Position numbers and translations under genes: made by a program
Shown here: piece after piece, positions 1 to 5,407 of the stretch
Numbering within the stretch: position 1 is the first letter of the stretch
Layout: each line of letters opens with the position of its first letter
NCBI GenBank assembly: GCA_965653225.1
Contig: CBFGZI010000108.1
Span: 1 to 13,280 of the forward strand
Direction of reading: 5' to 3'
Source of the DNA: JALZDI01 sp965653225
GTDB taxonomy: Bacteria; Actinomycetota; Actinomycetes; Propionibacteriales; Nocardioidaceae
Length of the DNA stretch: 13,280 nt
The notes under the pieces: model-generated
The model's input: the letters and a program-made list of their open reading frames with translations, nothing else
What the model was told of the DNA's origin: nothing
Database searches by the model: none

Positions 1-435
1 CTTGCTGGCATGCGCGCTTCCCGGACAACACGCGCCGGCGCCAGACAACCCGACATGTTGTACGGAACGGACGCGGCGAGCCGGACGTTCTAATCCGCGG
101 TCGGTGTCGTGGAATGCCCGGTGCCCGCGGAGGGAGGGTCCGGATCGGAAACCGGGTACCACCCACGCCGACAGCGCCGCAGCGCGGACTGGGAGCGCCG
201 CCGATCGTCAGAGGACCCAACGAATGGTGCCGCGCTCCGTTACGGCCCGCAGAGGCCGCTGGTTGGATTGAACCCACACGAGGAGCGGTAGAGCTCTGGG
301 CTCCCACCGGTTCCGAAAGGAACCGTGCCCAGAGCCGCGCGCAGTCCTCGGGGCCCGAAGCGCCCTGGTTGGCGCCGGCGCATGGGTAGGTCGCGGTAGG
401 CGAAGCTCAGGTCGCACCAGAGGGGCGCCTTTAGG
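1..435. other. Non-coding stretch, no gene recognised
   Basis: I find no convincing coding region on either strand. The open frames here are short, overlap each other in several frames and translate to Arg/Pro/Ala-rich strings without recognisable motifs, as random high-GC DNA does. The one clear structure is the nested hairpin at 293-335, listed separately. GC-only palindromes near 33-42 and 372-381 look like base-composition effects. The stretch lies downstream of the minus-strand DUF4193 gene, so it may include that gene's 3' untranslated region. Confidence 0.5.
293..335. other. Strong nested hairpin (possible structured RNA or terminator)
   Basis: Two perfect stems are nested. The outer 9-bp stem pairs GCTCTGGGC (293-301) with GCCCAGAGC (327-335). 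The inner 7-bp stem pairs CGGTTCC (308-314) with GGAACCG (319-325) around a GAAA tetraloop, a stable GNRA-type loop when read on the plus strand. Six unpaired bases lie on one side and one on the other. No U-tract follows on either strand, so a classical intrinsic terminator is not proven. It lies about 100 bases downstream of the minus-strand DUF4193 stop codon. It could be a terminator or RNA stabiliser for that gene, or part of a small RNA. Confidence 0.5.
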
Positions 436-735
436 TTAGGCGCAGTCGCGGCACGTCATGGCCGATGCCTCGGCGAGTTGGCTCCGGTGGTGGACCAGAT
501 AGCAGTGGCTGCAGACGAACTCGTCGCGATGTTGTGGCTCGACGGTGATCTCGAGGGACTCAGAGGACAGATCCGCTCCGGGCAGCTCGAATGATTCGGC
601 GAACTCTGCCTCATCCTGGTCCACCTTGGGTTGTTGCGCCGTCTGGTTCGCGGCCAGGGCCTGGACTTCCTTCAGCTGCTGGTCGGCGTCTTCGCCGCTG
701 GTGGATACGCGGGGTGCGTCGTAGTCGGTAGGCAT
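436..735 (-). CDS. DUF4193 family protein, zinc-ribbon type
   Basis: This encodes 99 residues. The opening MPTDYDAPR, the acidic middle with ELPGADLS (about residues 50-57), and the tail DEFVCSHCYLVHHRSQLAE ending in CRDCA match the DUF4193 family, which is widespread in actinobacteria and of unknown function. Four cysteines in two CxxC pairs (C75/C78 and C95/C98) could bind zinc. The length is typical for the family. The ATG start is supported by an AGGAGGG ribosome site six bases upstream. It is a single gene on the minus strand with long non-coding DNA on both sides. In other genomes the family is often near RNA-polymerase or sigma-factor genes, but nothing here assigns a role. The family call is firm and the function is unknown. 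Confidence 0.9.
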   Translation of the reverse strand: MPTDYDAPRVSTSGEDADQQLKEVQALAANQTAQQPKVDQDEAEFAESFELPGADLSSESLEITVEPQHRDEFVCSHCYLVHHRSQLAEASAMTCRDCA

Positions 736-1171
736 GCGTCGCCCTCCTGCCTGTCAGTGCTGCGGCTTTACCCGCACCCGTACGTGCGTACACAGGCCCG
801 ACACGCAGTGCTTGTCGCATGCGGTGCCAGTGCGACACAGGGTCGATGCGCGGTCTGTACCTGCTTCGCCGTGACACATTTCGGTTTGAGACCCGGTCGT
901 CTGCGCGGGTTGGTCCTGCTGCCGTCATCCGCTCAGGATCAATGCGTCGGCGCAGGGCCGCTACTGCCCTGCAAGGTGGTTACGGCCCACACCGTGTGCC
1001 GTGCTTTGGAGCCACGTTTAGCTGAGCCCAAGTTGGTTACGTACTGTGCAGCCCCACTTGGTGGGAGACCAGGAACCTGTCGAGGTGACATGGGATGGGT
1101 CGTCGGCTGCCGGTGTCAGTCTCGTCTCCGCTGGGGTGGGACGAGGCCACCGGATGGTGCCGACGACAGCG

Positions 1172-1198
1172 CCGCCCGAGTGCTGTTGGCTCGGGCGG
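1172..1198 (+). terminator. Terminator-like hairpin, 9-bp stem
   Basis: CCGCCCGAG (1172-1180) pairs perfectly with CTCGGGCGG (1190-1198) around a 9-base loop, and a short T-rich run TTTCTG follows. This looks like an intrinsic terminator for plus-strand transcription. No plus-strand gene is recognised upstream, so it would end a non-coding transcript or insulate the 121-aa gene downstream. A second hairpin (1121-1128 with 1138-1145) lies just before it. Confidence 0.45.
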
Positions 1199-1300
1199 TT
1201 TCTGCTGGTTTCGCGCGGGTGCGGAGCACGGCGACGCTGCCGAACGAGGCGCGGGACGCCGGGCACACGGTCGCGCCGTCGGCAGCGGCAACGAGTCGAC

Positions 1301-1314
1301 ATGCATGCATGCAT
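1301..1314. repeat. ATGCAT repeat, 14-bp perfect palindrome
   Basis: The 14 bases are an ATGC repeat and are fully self-complementary. CGAGTCG occurs on each side (1292-1298 and 1316-1322) as a direct repeat with 17 bases between copies. It lies 38-51 bases upstream of the ATG of the 121-aa gene, where an operator or promoter element would be expected. It may be a protein-binding site or a chance low-complexity sequence. Confidence 0.35.
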
Positions 1315-1351
1315 TCGAGTCGGTAGCAGGTCAACAGGGAGATGCAGATCG

Positions 1352-1717
1352 ATGACAGTAGGCGTTATCAACCACACCGGGCCCGGTGCCTCGTTGTTCA
1401 ACTCGGCACGAGCGTTCATCGCAAGTTGGATGCCATCCGGCGCCCGGCGTGCGCGCGATGGTCACCGCCCACCGCGGGGTATGGACCTCGTTGCCGCTGT
1501 GGCAGACGAACTCGCCCGTGATCCGTATGTCCAGTCCGTGCAATGTCGCCACGTCCACGGCGAAGGAGGGCCGTGCATGGAGTTCGTCGTCGTGCCTGCG
1601 CGCGCAGACTTCGCCTCCCATGTGTCCCGTTCCTGCGCCCAGATGGCCGCCTTGGTCACACCGGTGACGCAGCAGGAGAGCCTCGCAGTTCGCTTTCACG
1701 TGCGACCATCAAACTGA
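1352..1717 (+). CDS. Hypothetical protein, 121 aa
   Basis: I do not recognise this protein. The start at 1352 is chosen because AGGGAGA lies nine bases upstream of the ATG. A second in-frame ATG at 1481 would give a 78-residue product that keeps the better-ordered part. Residues 44-121 suggest helix (MDLVAAVADELA), strand (VQSVQCRHVH), strand (MEFVVVPARA), helix (DFASHVSRSCAQMAALV) and strand (LAVRFHVRP). Such an alpha-beta-beta-alpha-beta order is seen in small Asp23-like domains, but that likeness is weak and only by eye. There is no signal peptide or membrane segment. A stem-loop begins three bases after the stop codon, which supports a real transcription unit. Codon bias is less extreme than in the thiamine operon. 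Confidence 0.5.
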   Translation: MTVGVINHTGPGASLFNSARAFIASWMPSGARRARDGHRPPRGMDLVAAVADELARDPYVQSVQCRHVHGEGGPCMEFVVVPARADFASHVSRSCAQMAALVTPVTQQESLAVRFHVRPSN

Positions 1718-1719
1718 TC

Positions 1720-1743
1720 TGGCCAGGTGCCACACCCTGGTCA
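1720..1743 (+). terminator. Stem-loop just after the 121-aa gene
   Basis: TGGCCAGG (1720-1727) pairs with CCTGGTCA (1736-1743) with one G-U pair and an 8-base loop, followed by TCTT. The position, three bases after the TGA, fits a terminator. The lack of a long T-run keeps confidence moderate. Confidence 0.45.
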
Positions 1744-1894
1744 TCTTGACGATCTTGTGTCGTGGGAAAACGCCCCGCCCATTCATCGCTTTGGGGCATC
1801 TTGACAGCAACACTGACCGCAACCCGCGCACTGCGGCTCCGGACCAGGCTGTCCATTCGGCGGCGCACCGGGGTGCCGTGCCCAGCGGCCCAGC

Positions 1895-2050
1895 TTACGA
1901 AGGAGCGGGCCGGGGTCGGGACACGATGCTCTGGGCTTTGCCGATGATGAGGATGGCGATGGTCAGCAGAGCCAGCAGGGACCATTGAGCCAGTCCGCAG
2001 CCGCAGGTTGCTCCCGCAATGTCCGCCTTCGTCGCCGGTCGCGGGGGCAC
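1895..2050 (-). CDS. Possible small single-pass membrane protein, 51 aa
   Basis: A GTG at 2050 opens a 51-residue frame ending at TAA (1895-1897). It begins with a basic N-terminus (VPPRPATKAD), then a Cys/Gly turn (CGCG, residues 16-19). A hydrophobic segment AQWSLLALLTIAILIIG (residues 21-37) could span the membrane, followed by a positively charged tail (KAQSIVSRPRP). It starts 23 bases after the stop of the GAF-ANTAR gene on the same strand, so the two could be co-transcribed. A GAGGA sits about 14 bases before the GTG, farther than ideal. The hydrophobic helix between charged ends argues for a real gene. The rare start, poor ribosome site and small size argue against it. Confidence 0.3.
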   Translation of the reverse strand: MPPRPATKADIAGATCGCGLAQWSLLALLTIAILIIGKAQSIVSRPRPAPS

Positions 2051-2073
2051 GGCTCTTGTTCAGGTCCTCAGAC

Positions 2074-2805
2074 TCACGCCTGAGTGCGGCCGACGTCGGG
2101 CTCCAGGCGAACTCGGCCGTCCACTACCTCGTGCGCGACCGCGCTGATCGACCGGCCTTCGGCGAACGCATGGCCGCGCAGGCGCGCTAGGGCGTACGTG
2201 GCGTCGACGTCGAGCTGCGCCATGACCACACCCACCGCCTGCTGGATCACCGGCTGAAAGCCCGTTCCCTTGCCGACGGTCCAGGAGTCACAGTCGTCGC
2301 GGGAGCCTGCGTGGTCTTCGAGCAGGATCGAGGTCGCCGCGTCCGCGAACTCGCGGAAGTCGCCGAACTCTTCTGCCGTCAGGTCACGGCTTCGGGTCCG
2401 GTACAGCGACAACGCACCCAGTGCGGTCTCGCCTGAGCACAGGGGCAGCACGAACAGCGCGGCCGCGCCCGCCTCAACCGCGGCCGGGCTGAACCACAGC
2501 CATCGCAGATGCGACACGTCTGCCAGATCTGCTGCCAGCACCGGCAGAGTGGACTCCAGCGCGTCCGCGATCGGGCCCTCCGCCAGGCCCAGCTGCAGCT
2601 CCTCGAGGCGCACGCTCAGTGCGTCGGTGGCGCACACGGTGCTGGTGACGCCCGGAAGTCGCGAGCCCGCAACACTGAGAGAGACGCCGGCAGCTTCGGT
2701 CGCATCCGCGCACAGAGAGCAGATGGCCCTGGCCCGCGCCAACGGGCCCAGCGGTGACTGCGCATCGACAAGTGCAGCGAGCCTCGCACGAGCATGCGAA
2801 AGCAT
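2074..2805 (-). CDS. GAF-ANTAR domain regulator (divergent ANTAR)
   Basis: This encodes 243 residues. Residues about 28-165 form a GAF sensor domain, with the typical LEELQLGLAEGPIADAL stretch (residues 67-83) and a core strand near ALFVLPLCSGETALGALSLY. Residues about 183-232 form an ANTAR domain (IQQAVGVVMAQLDVD, then ALARLRGHAFAEGRSISAVA). ANTAR proteins bind paired RNA hairpins with six-base loops and prevent transcription termination. The GAF part probably senses a small ligand or redox state, which cannot be told from sequence. This ANTAR domain departs from the common RxxIxQAKGxLM start (here PVIQQAVGVVM). The ATG is supported by GGGAGGG six bases upstream. The gene diverges from the sigma-fragment gene. 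A second GAF-ANTAR gene of equal length lies about 700 bases away, but the two proteins look only distantly alike. Confidence 0.87.
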   Translation of the reverse strand: MLSHARARLAALVDAQSPLGPLARARAICSLCADATEAAGVSLSVAGSRLPGVTSTVCATDALSVRLEELQLGLAEGPIADALESTLPVLAADLADVSHLRWLWFSPAAVEAGAAALFVLPLCSGETALGALSLYRTRSRDLTAEEFGDFREFADAATSILLEDHAGSRDDCDSWTVGKGTGFQPVIQQAVGVVMAQLDVDATYALARLRGHAFAEGRSISAVAHEVVDGRVRLEPDVGRTQA

Positions 2806-3085
2806 GGTCGACCCTCCCGGTCAGCTACCACTCGATCCGGGCCATAGCGTCGCCGACAGCGTCCAGGCTGGCGACGGCCAACACGCTTTTTACCGAACTT
2901 GGTCGCGTGGGCACAAGACCCGCCTCCCACCAGCACCCGCGGCACCGAGGCTGGCTATGGGACCTGTGCCGCCTTGGCATACTGGAGTCCCAGCACCTTC
3001 ACACACAGGGAGGTGGCCAGGTTGACACCCAGACCTCGTGTCCAGCCGGCCGGTCCAGGGCCCGCACCCTCGCGCGGGGGCCGAC
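2806..3085. other. Divergent intergenic region with inverted repeat
   Basis: This region separates the GAF-ANTAR gene (minus) from the sigma-fragment gene (plus) and should hold both promoters. In the minus-strand leader, CGTCGCC (2848-2854) pairs with GGCGACG (2870-2876) over a 15-base spacer. An A/T-rich patch (2886-2892, CTTTTTA) stands out in the high-GC background. A strong ribosome-site-like AGGGAGG at 3007-3013 precedes only a 24-codon frame from the TTG at 3022, so its purpose is unclear. The TTGACA at 3022-3027 has no matching -10. Confidence 0.35.
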
Positions 3086-3268
3086 GTGACTTCTGAAGAG
3101 GCGCCACGTCCAGCCGAGGAAGCCGTCGAGGACCTGACCCAGCAGCTAGGCCGCACGCCTCGCCCGAGCGAGCTTGCAGAGCACATGCATGTCAGCCTCG
3201 ACGAAGTCATCGAGGCCGTTTCAGAGCACAGAGAACCCAGGCCAAGCACGGACCAGCTCGATGAGTGA
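3086..3268 (+). CDS. Stand-alone sigma-70 region 3 domain protein
   Basis: From the GTG at 3086 this encodes 60 residues. The stretch LTQQLGRTPRPSELAEHM followed by HVSLDEVIEAVSEH is the helical region 3 seen in SigB/SigF-type sigma factors, which touches extended -10 DNA and RNA polymerase. Regions 2 and 4, needed for promoter melting and -35 recognition, are absent, and I could not find them in any frame on either side. It is either a remnant of a broken sigma factor or a small orphan domain that acts by itself. GGGG five bases before the GTG supports this start. An in-frame GTG at 3038 would add 16 Pro/Arg-rich residues. Its last eight bases overlap the start of the next gene, which suggests translational coupling and argues against simple decay. 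Confidence 0.6.
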   Translation: MTSEEAPRPAEEAVEDLTQQLGRTPRPSELAEHMHVSLDEVIEAVSEHREPRPSTDQLDE

Positions 3269-3506
3269 CGTCGAGAGACCTCAGGCCCCGGACAAGCAAG
3301 CGTCTCAGGATCGTGTGATGCACAAGCTCGCCAGGAACGTCGCCACTCACCGCCGAGTCGTTGAGCTGCACATCACCACGGTGACCAAGCTGTCGGAGTC
3401 TGGTCATCTCGACGGCGCTGAGGCCGCTCGGGTGCGACTCGCCAACGCGCGCAGGCAGCTGGACGAGGCGTTGGAGCAGGAGCGACTAAGTCGGGGTGGG
3501 TCGTGA
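3261..3506 (+). CDS. Small helical hypothetical protein, 81 aa
   Basis: I do not recognise a family. The start at 3261 is the ATG that overlaps the stop of the sigma-fragment gene (ATGAGTGA), so translation of the two is probably coupled. No strong ribosome site is present, which fits coupling. The first 15 residues are polar and probably disordered. Residues about 17-77 are predicted by eye as two charged helices (VMHKLARNVATHRRVVELHI and, after SESGHLDG, AEAARVRLANARRQLDEALE), which could form a helical hairpin or coiled coil. There is no membrane segment, cysteine or DNA-binding motif. Its stop lies 22 bases from the convergent end of the second GAF-ANTAR gene. Partnership with the sigma fragment is an inference from the overlap. 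Confidence 0.6.
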   Translation: MSDVERPQAPDKQASQDRVMHKLARNVATHRRVVELHITTVTKLSESGHLDGAEAARVRLANARRQLDEALEQERLSRGGS

Positions 3507-3528
3507 AACGCTCGCAGGTGCCGTTGAG

Positions 3529-4260
3529 CTAGACGCTGCCATCGCCAGGGTCGCCCGGCGCATCAGGGTCCAGCGCCGATTTCGGCAGCTTCCGGCTGGA
3601 GACCAGATGCTCGGCGACCGCGCGGAGCTTGCGGTTGTGGTCTTGGGAGTAACGGCGGAGTACTTCGAACGAGCCGGCCCCGTCTAGTCCGTAACGCTCC
3701 ATCAGGACGCCCTGGGCCTGACCAATCAGCTTGCGGGTGTCGAGTGCGACGTTGAGCTCGGACTCATACATCGCCGACGACAAGGCGAGCGCCGCGTGGC
3801 GGGCGAAGATGTTGACGAACGCGACGTCGTCTGAACTGACCTTCTTAGGCTGGCTCCAGTACACGTTGATCGAACCGATCCGCTCGTTGTCGACGGTCGT
3901 CAGCTCCGCCGCAAGCACACTGGAGACGCCCAACGCGGCCACCTTCGCCGCCCACCGCGGCCAACGTTCCTCTTCCCCCATGCTGTTCACGATCAACGTC
4001 TCGCCACGCCACGAGCCGTCCCGAAGCGGACCCTCGCCCAGCTCGTTCTGCAGCTGGTCGGCGTGCTCCAGCAAGGAGTTGGTAGCGGCGGCCGTCGTGA
4101 GCCGCCCGCGAGAACGGACCAACGTGATACCGGCGTCGTCGGCGTCGAGCTGGTCGCGAACATAGTCGACGATCTGTTCAGCCGTACGGCCCGGTGTGGG
4201 CGCGGCCTGCAGCACCTGAGCGATCCGCGCGAACTCCATCGCATCGGCATCACGAGACAT
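3529..4260 (-). CDS. GAF-ANTAR domain regulator (canonical ANTAR)
   Basis: This encodes 243 residues. The GAF domain covers about residues 20-165, with QNELGEGPLRDG (71-82) as the usual GAF signature and WPRWAAKVAALGVSSVLAAEL following. The ANTAR domain covers about 172-225 and is canonical: RKLIGQAQGVLMERYGLDG, then FEVLRRYSQDHNRKLRAVAE. It should be an RNA-binding antiterminator controlled by its GAF sensor. The start at 4260 is preferred because GAGGTG lies seven bases upstream and MSRDADAMEF reads as a natural N-terminus. A farther in-frame ATG at 4344 adds 28 atypical residues. The same GAGGTG is buried in an 8-bp hairpin (separate entry), suggesting control of translation. The gene is convergent with the sigma-fragment pair. 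Confidence 0.88.
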   Translation of the reverse strand: MSRDADAMEFARIAQVLQAAPTPGRTAEQIVDYVRDQLDADDAGITLVRSRGRLTTAAATNSLLEHADQLQNELGEGPLRDGSWRGETLIVNSMGEEERWPRWAAKVAALGVSSVLAAELTTVDNERIGSINVYWSQPKKVSSDDVAFVNIFARHAALALSSAMYESELNVALDTRKLIGQAQGVLMERYGLDGAGSFEVLRRYSQDHNRKLRAVAEHLVSSRKLPKSALDPDAPGDPGDGSV

Positions 4261-4264
4261 GACC

Positions 4265-4295
4265 AGCACCTCACGGACGGGTTTCGAGAGGTGCT
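4265..4295 (-). promoter_or_regulatory. Hairpin masking the ribosome site of the second GAF-ANTAR gene
   Basis: On the minus strand AGCACCTC (4295-4288) pairs perfectly with GAGGTGCT (4272-4265) across a 15-base loop. The 3' arm contains the GAGGTG ribosome-binding site, and the ATG follows four bases after the stem. Folding would hide the ribosome site. Such a structure can act as a translational switch, for example thermal, protein-bound or coupled to upstream translation. Which of these applies is not shown by the sequence. Confidence 0.5.
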
Positions 4296-4487
4296 CGCAC
4301 GACCCCCGACGCTCCTGGCACGTTCTCGCGAAAGACAGTCTCACACAGACCGTCGTCGCGCCAGTACGCCTCCGACACCGACCTGATCACGAGCACGCGT
4401 CGGTGCTGTCGCTCATCCAGCGGTGGCTACGACACCAACAGCACCTACGGCGCGGGGTACGCCGTCCCGACCCGACCGGGCGCCTGC

Positions 4488-4730
4488 TCAGGTGCTCGCC
4501 GCGCCTCCGGGCCGCGTCGTCGGGCCGGTCGGGTTCTCCGTCTCCAGGATCAGCGACACGTCGGTCTCGTAGCCTCCCACCGAGACGTACGCGTGCCAGC
4601 CCGAGCTGCCCGTGGTCAGCATCAGGTCCAACGCGTCCCGCAGGTTGCTCGCCTCGGTGGGGGACAGCGACACGAATGCCGCGGAAAGACCTTGCCCGGG
4701 CGGTACGACTATCTGCACCCCGATCACCAC
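4488..4730 (-). CDS. Uncharacterised 80-aa protein overlapping the LRR gene
   Basis: The GTG at 4730 lies four bases ahead of the LRR gene's TGA, so the two genes overlap by seven bases and are probably translationally coupled. The product has a beta-strand start (VVIGVQIVVPPGQG), then LSPTEASNLRDALDLMLTTG as a likely helix (about residues 22-41), then strands around WHAYVSVGGYETDVSLILE (44-62), and a Thr/Pro-rich tail. I do not recognise a named family. Small proteins with an LSPxEAxxLRDAL helix seem familiar from actinobacteria, but that is memory and not a search. No signal peptide, membrane segment or catalytic motif is seen. It is likely a partner of, or co-regulated with, the LRR protein. 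Confidence 0.6.
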   Translation of the reverse strand: MVIGVQIVVPPGQGLSAAFVSLSPTEASNLRDALDLMLTTGSSGWHAYVSVGGYETDVSLILETENPTGPTTRPGGAAST

Positions 4731-5251
4731 CTATCCGGCAGCTCGACAACGAGGTTCTTGCCTGCCGGATACTCCGACAAGCGTGCCCGGCGCAGCGACG
4801 GGATGCGCCACAGCACCTTCACGGACCCGTCAGCCGGTCTGACCCCGAACAGGTTCACCTCCTCCAGGGCAGGCAGCGTCCCCAATGGCTCCAGTGAGTC
4901 CACCTCGACCGGCTTCCGGTCCGGGTCCCACGCGGGAAGCGTGGCCAGGGTCAGGCGCCGCAGGGAGGTCAGGCCGGTCAGTGGCGCCAGGCTGGTCACG
5001 CCCGGCAGATGGACGATCGAAAGGTGTTCCAGCCGGAAGAGTCCCTGCAGCGGCGACAGCGAGGCGTCGGGGTATCCCACTATCTCGAGCTTCTGCAGGT
5101 TCCGGAGGCGGTTGATCCCCGTGAGAGAGCAGTACCGGCAATGCAGCAGGCGGGCAGAGACGAACCGCGCCGCGGCCGGCGGAACGGAGAACGCTTCGGC
5201 ATTGTCGCGCACCATCTCCAGGTGTGCCGAACTACCGTTCATCAGTTTCAC
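4724..5251 (-). CDS. Leucine-rich repeat protein
   Basis: This encodes 175 residues. From about residue 43 onward there are four to five leucine-rich repeats of 21-24 residues: LRNLQKLEIVGYPD, FRLEHLSIVHLPGV, TSLRRLTLATLPAW, PALEEVNLFGVRPA and PSLRRARLSEYPAG. This is the layout of short bacterial LRR solenoids, which bind other proteins. There is no signal peptide, so it is probably cytoplasmic. The N-terminal 42 residues are not LRR and contain HCRYC (38-42). The start may be the GTG at 5251 or the ATG at 5242, and the latter has GGGTG seven bases upstream. In actinobacteria such solitary LRR proteins are uncharacterised, and some serve as immunity-like or scaffolding proteins. The following 80-aa gene overlaps it, so the pair forms an operon. 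Confidence 0.75.
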   Translation of the reverse strand: MKLMNGSSAHLEMVRDNAEAFSVPPAAARFVSARLLHCRYCSLTGINRLRNLQKLEIVGYPDASLSPLQGLFRLEHLSIVHLPGVTSLAPLTGLTSLRRLTLATLPAWDPDRKPVEVDSLEPLGTLPALEEVNLFGVRPADGSVKVLWRIPSLRRARLSEYPAGKNLVVELPDRW

Positions 5252-5367
5252 ACCCGTAATGACCGCCTGTGGCCGCCTATATGACGCGACGTGACGCCCT
5301 CAGTTGCGGGCACGATGACGGACCGTTGCCGAACTGTGACCGGGCCCTGCCGAGGGCCGCACTAACC

Positions 5368-5398
5368 GCCTGCGCAAAGGAGGGCGAACCGCGCAGGC
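5368..5398 (-). terminator. Hairpin downstream of the lipoprotein gene
   Basis: GCCTGCGC (5368-5375) pairs with GCGCAGGC (5391-5398) with a 15-base loop. It starts about ten bases after the stop of the minus-strand lipoprotein gene. It is GC-rich and has no U-tract, so termination is plausible but unproven. Confidence 0.4.
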
Positions 5399-5407
5399 CT
5401 GCTCCTC

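Larger units (their letters stand above)
736..1351. other. Long non-coding stretch with several inverted repeats
   Basis: No convincing gene is seen in about 615 bases. Frames that stay open across it on both strands carry no recognisable motif and conflict with one another. It contains an inverted repeat TGTCGCA/TGCGACA (813-819 and 831-837), about 80-100 bases upstream of the DUF4193 start. It also contains a hairpin at 1121-1145 (8 bp, one G-U), a 9-bp hairpin at 1172-1198 and the ATGCAT repeat at 1301-1314. It probably holds the DUF4193 promoter (minus) and the promoter of the 121-aa gene (plus), perhaps with a small RNA. No -35/-10 pair was clear enough to call. Confidence 0.4.

Noticed and set aside
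88..98. TTCTAATCCGC, resembling the anticodon region of tRNA-Arg(TCT)
   Set aside because: The anticodon stem is imperfect with an eight-base loop, and no T-arm follows. It is not a tRNA and is weak as an attachment-site remnant.
265..275. GGATTGAACCC, the reverse complement of a tRNA T-loop-like GGGTTCAATCC
   Set aside because: The flanking bases do not form the T-stem, and no acceptor, D-arm or anticodon arm fits on the minus strand.
281..300. GGAGCGGTAGAGC, like a tRNA D-arm
   Set aside because: The following sequence folds into the nested hairpin at 293-335 instead of an anticodon arm, and acceptor pairing is absent.
631..1326. 231-codon plus-strand open frame opposite DUF4193 and into the non-coding stretch
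   Set aside because: It overlaps a solid DUF4193 gene in antisense and shows no motif. Codon content is irregular and there is no convincing ribosome site.
3022..3027. TTGACA, a perfect -35 hexamer
   Set aside because: No -10 box lies 16-19 bases downstream, and the site is just before the sigma-fragment coding region.
4387..4749. 120-codon minus-strand frame overlapping the 80-aa gene
   Set aside because: It is out of frame with the coupled 80-aa gene, rich in Arg and Gly and without motifs. The GTG/TGA overlap favours the 80-aa frame.
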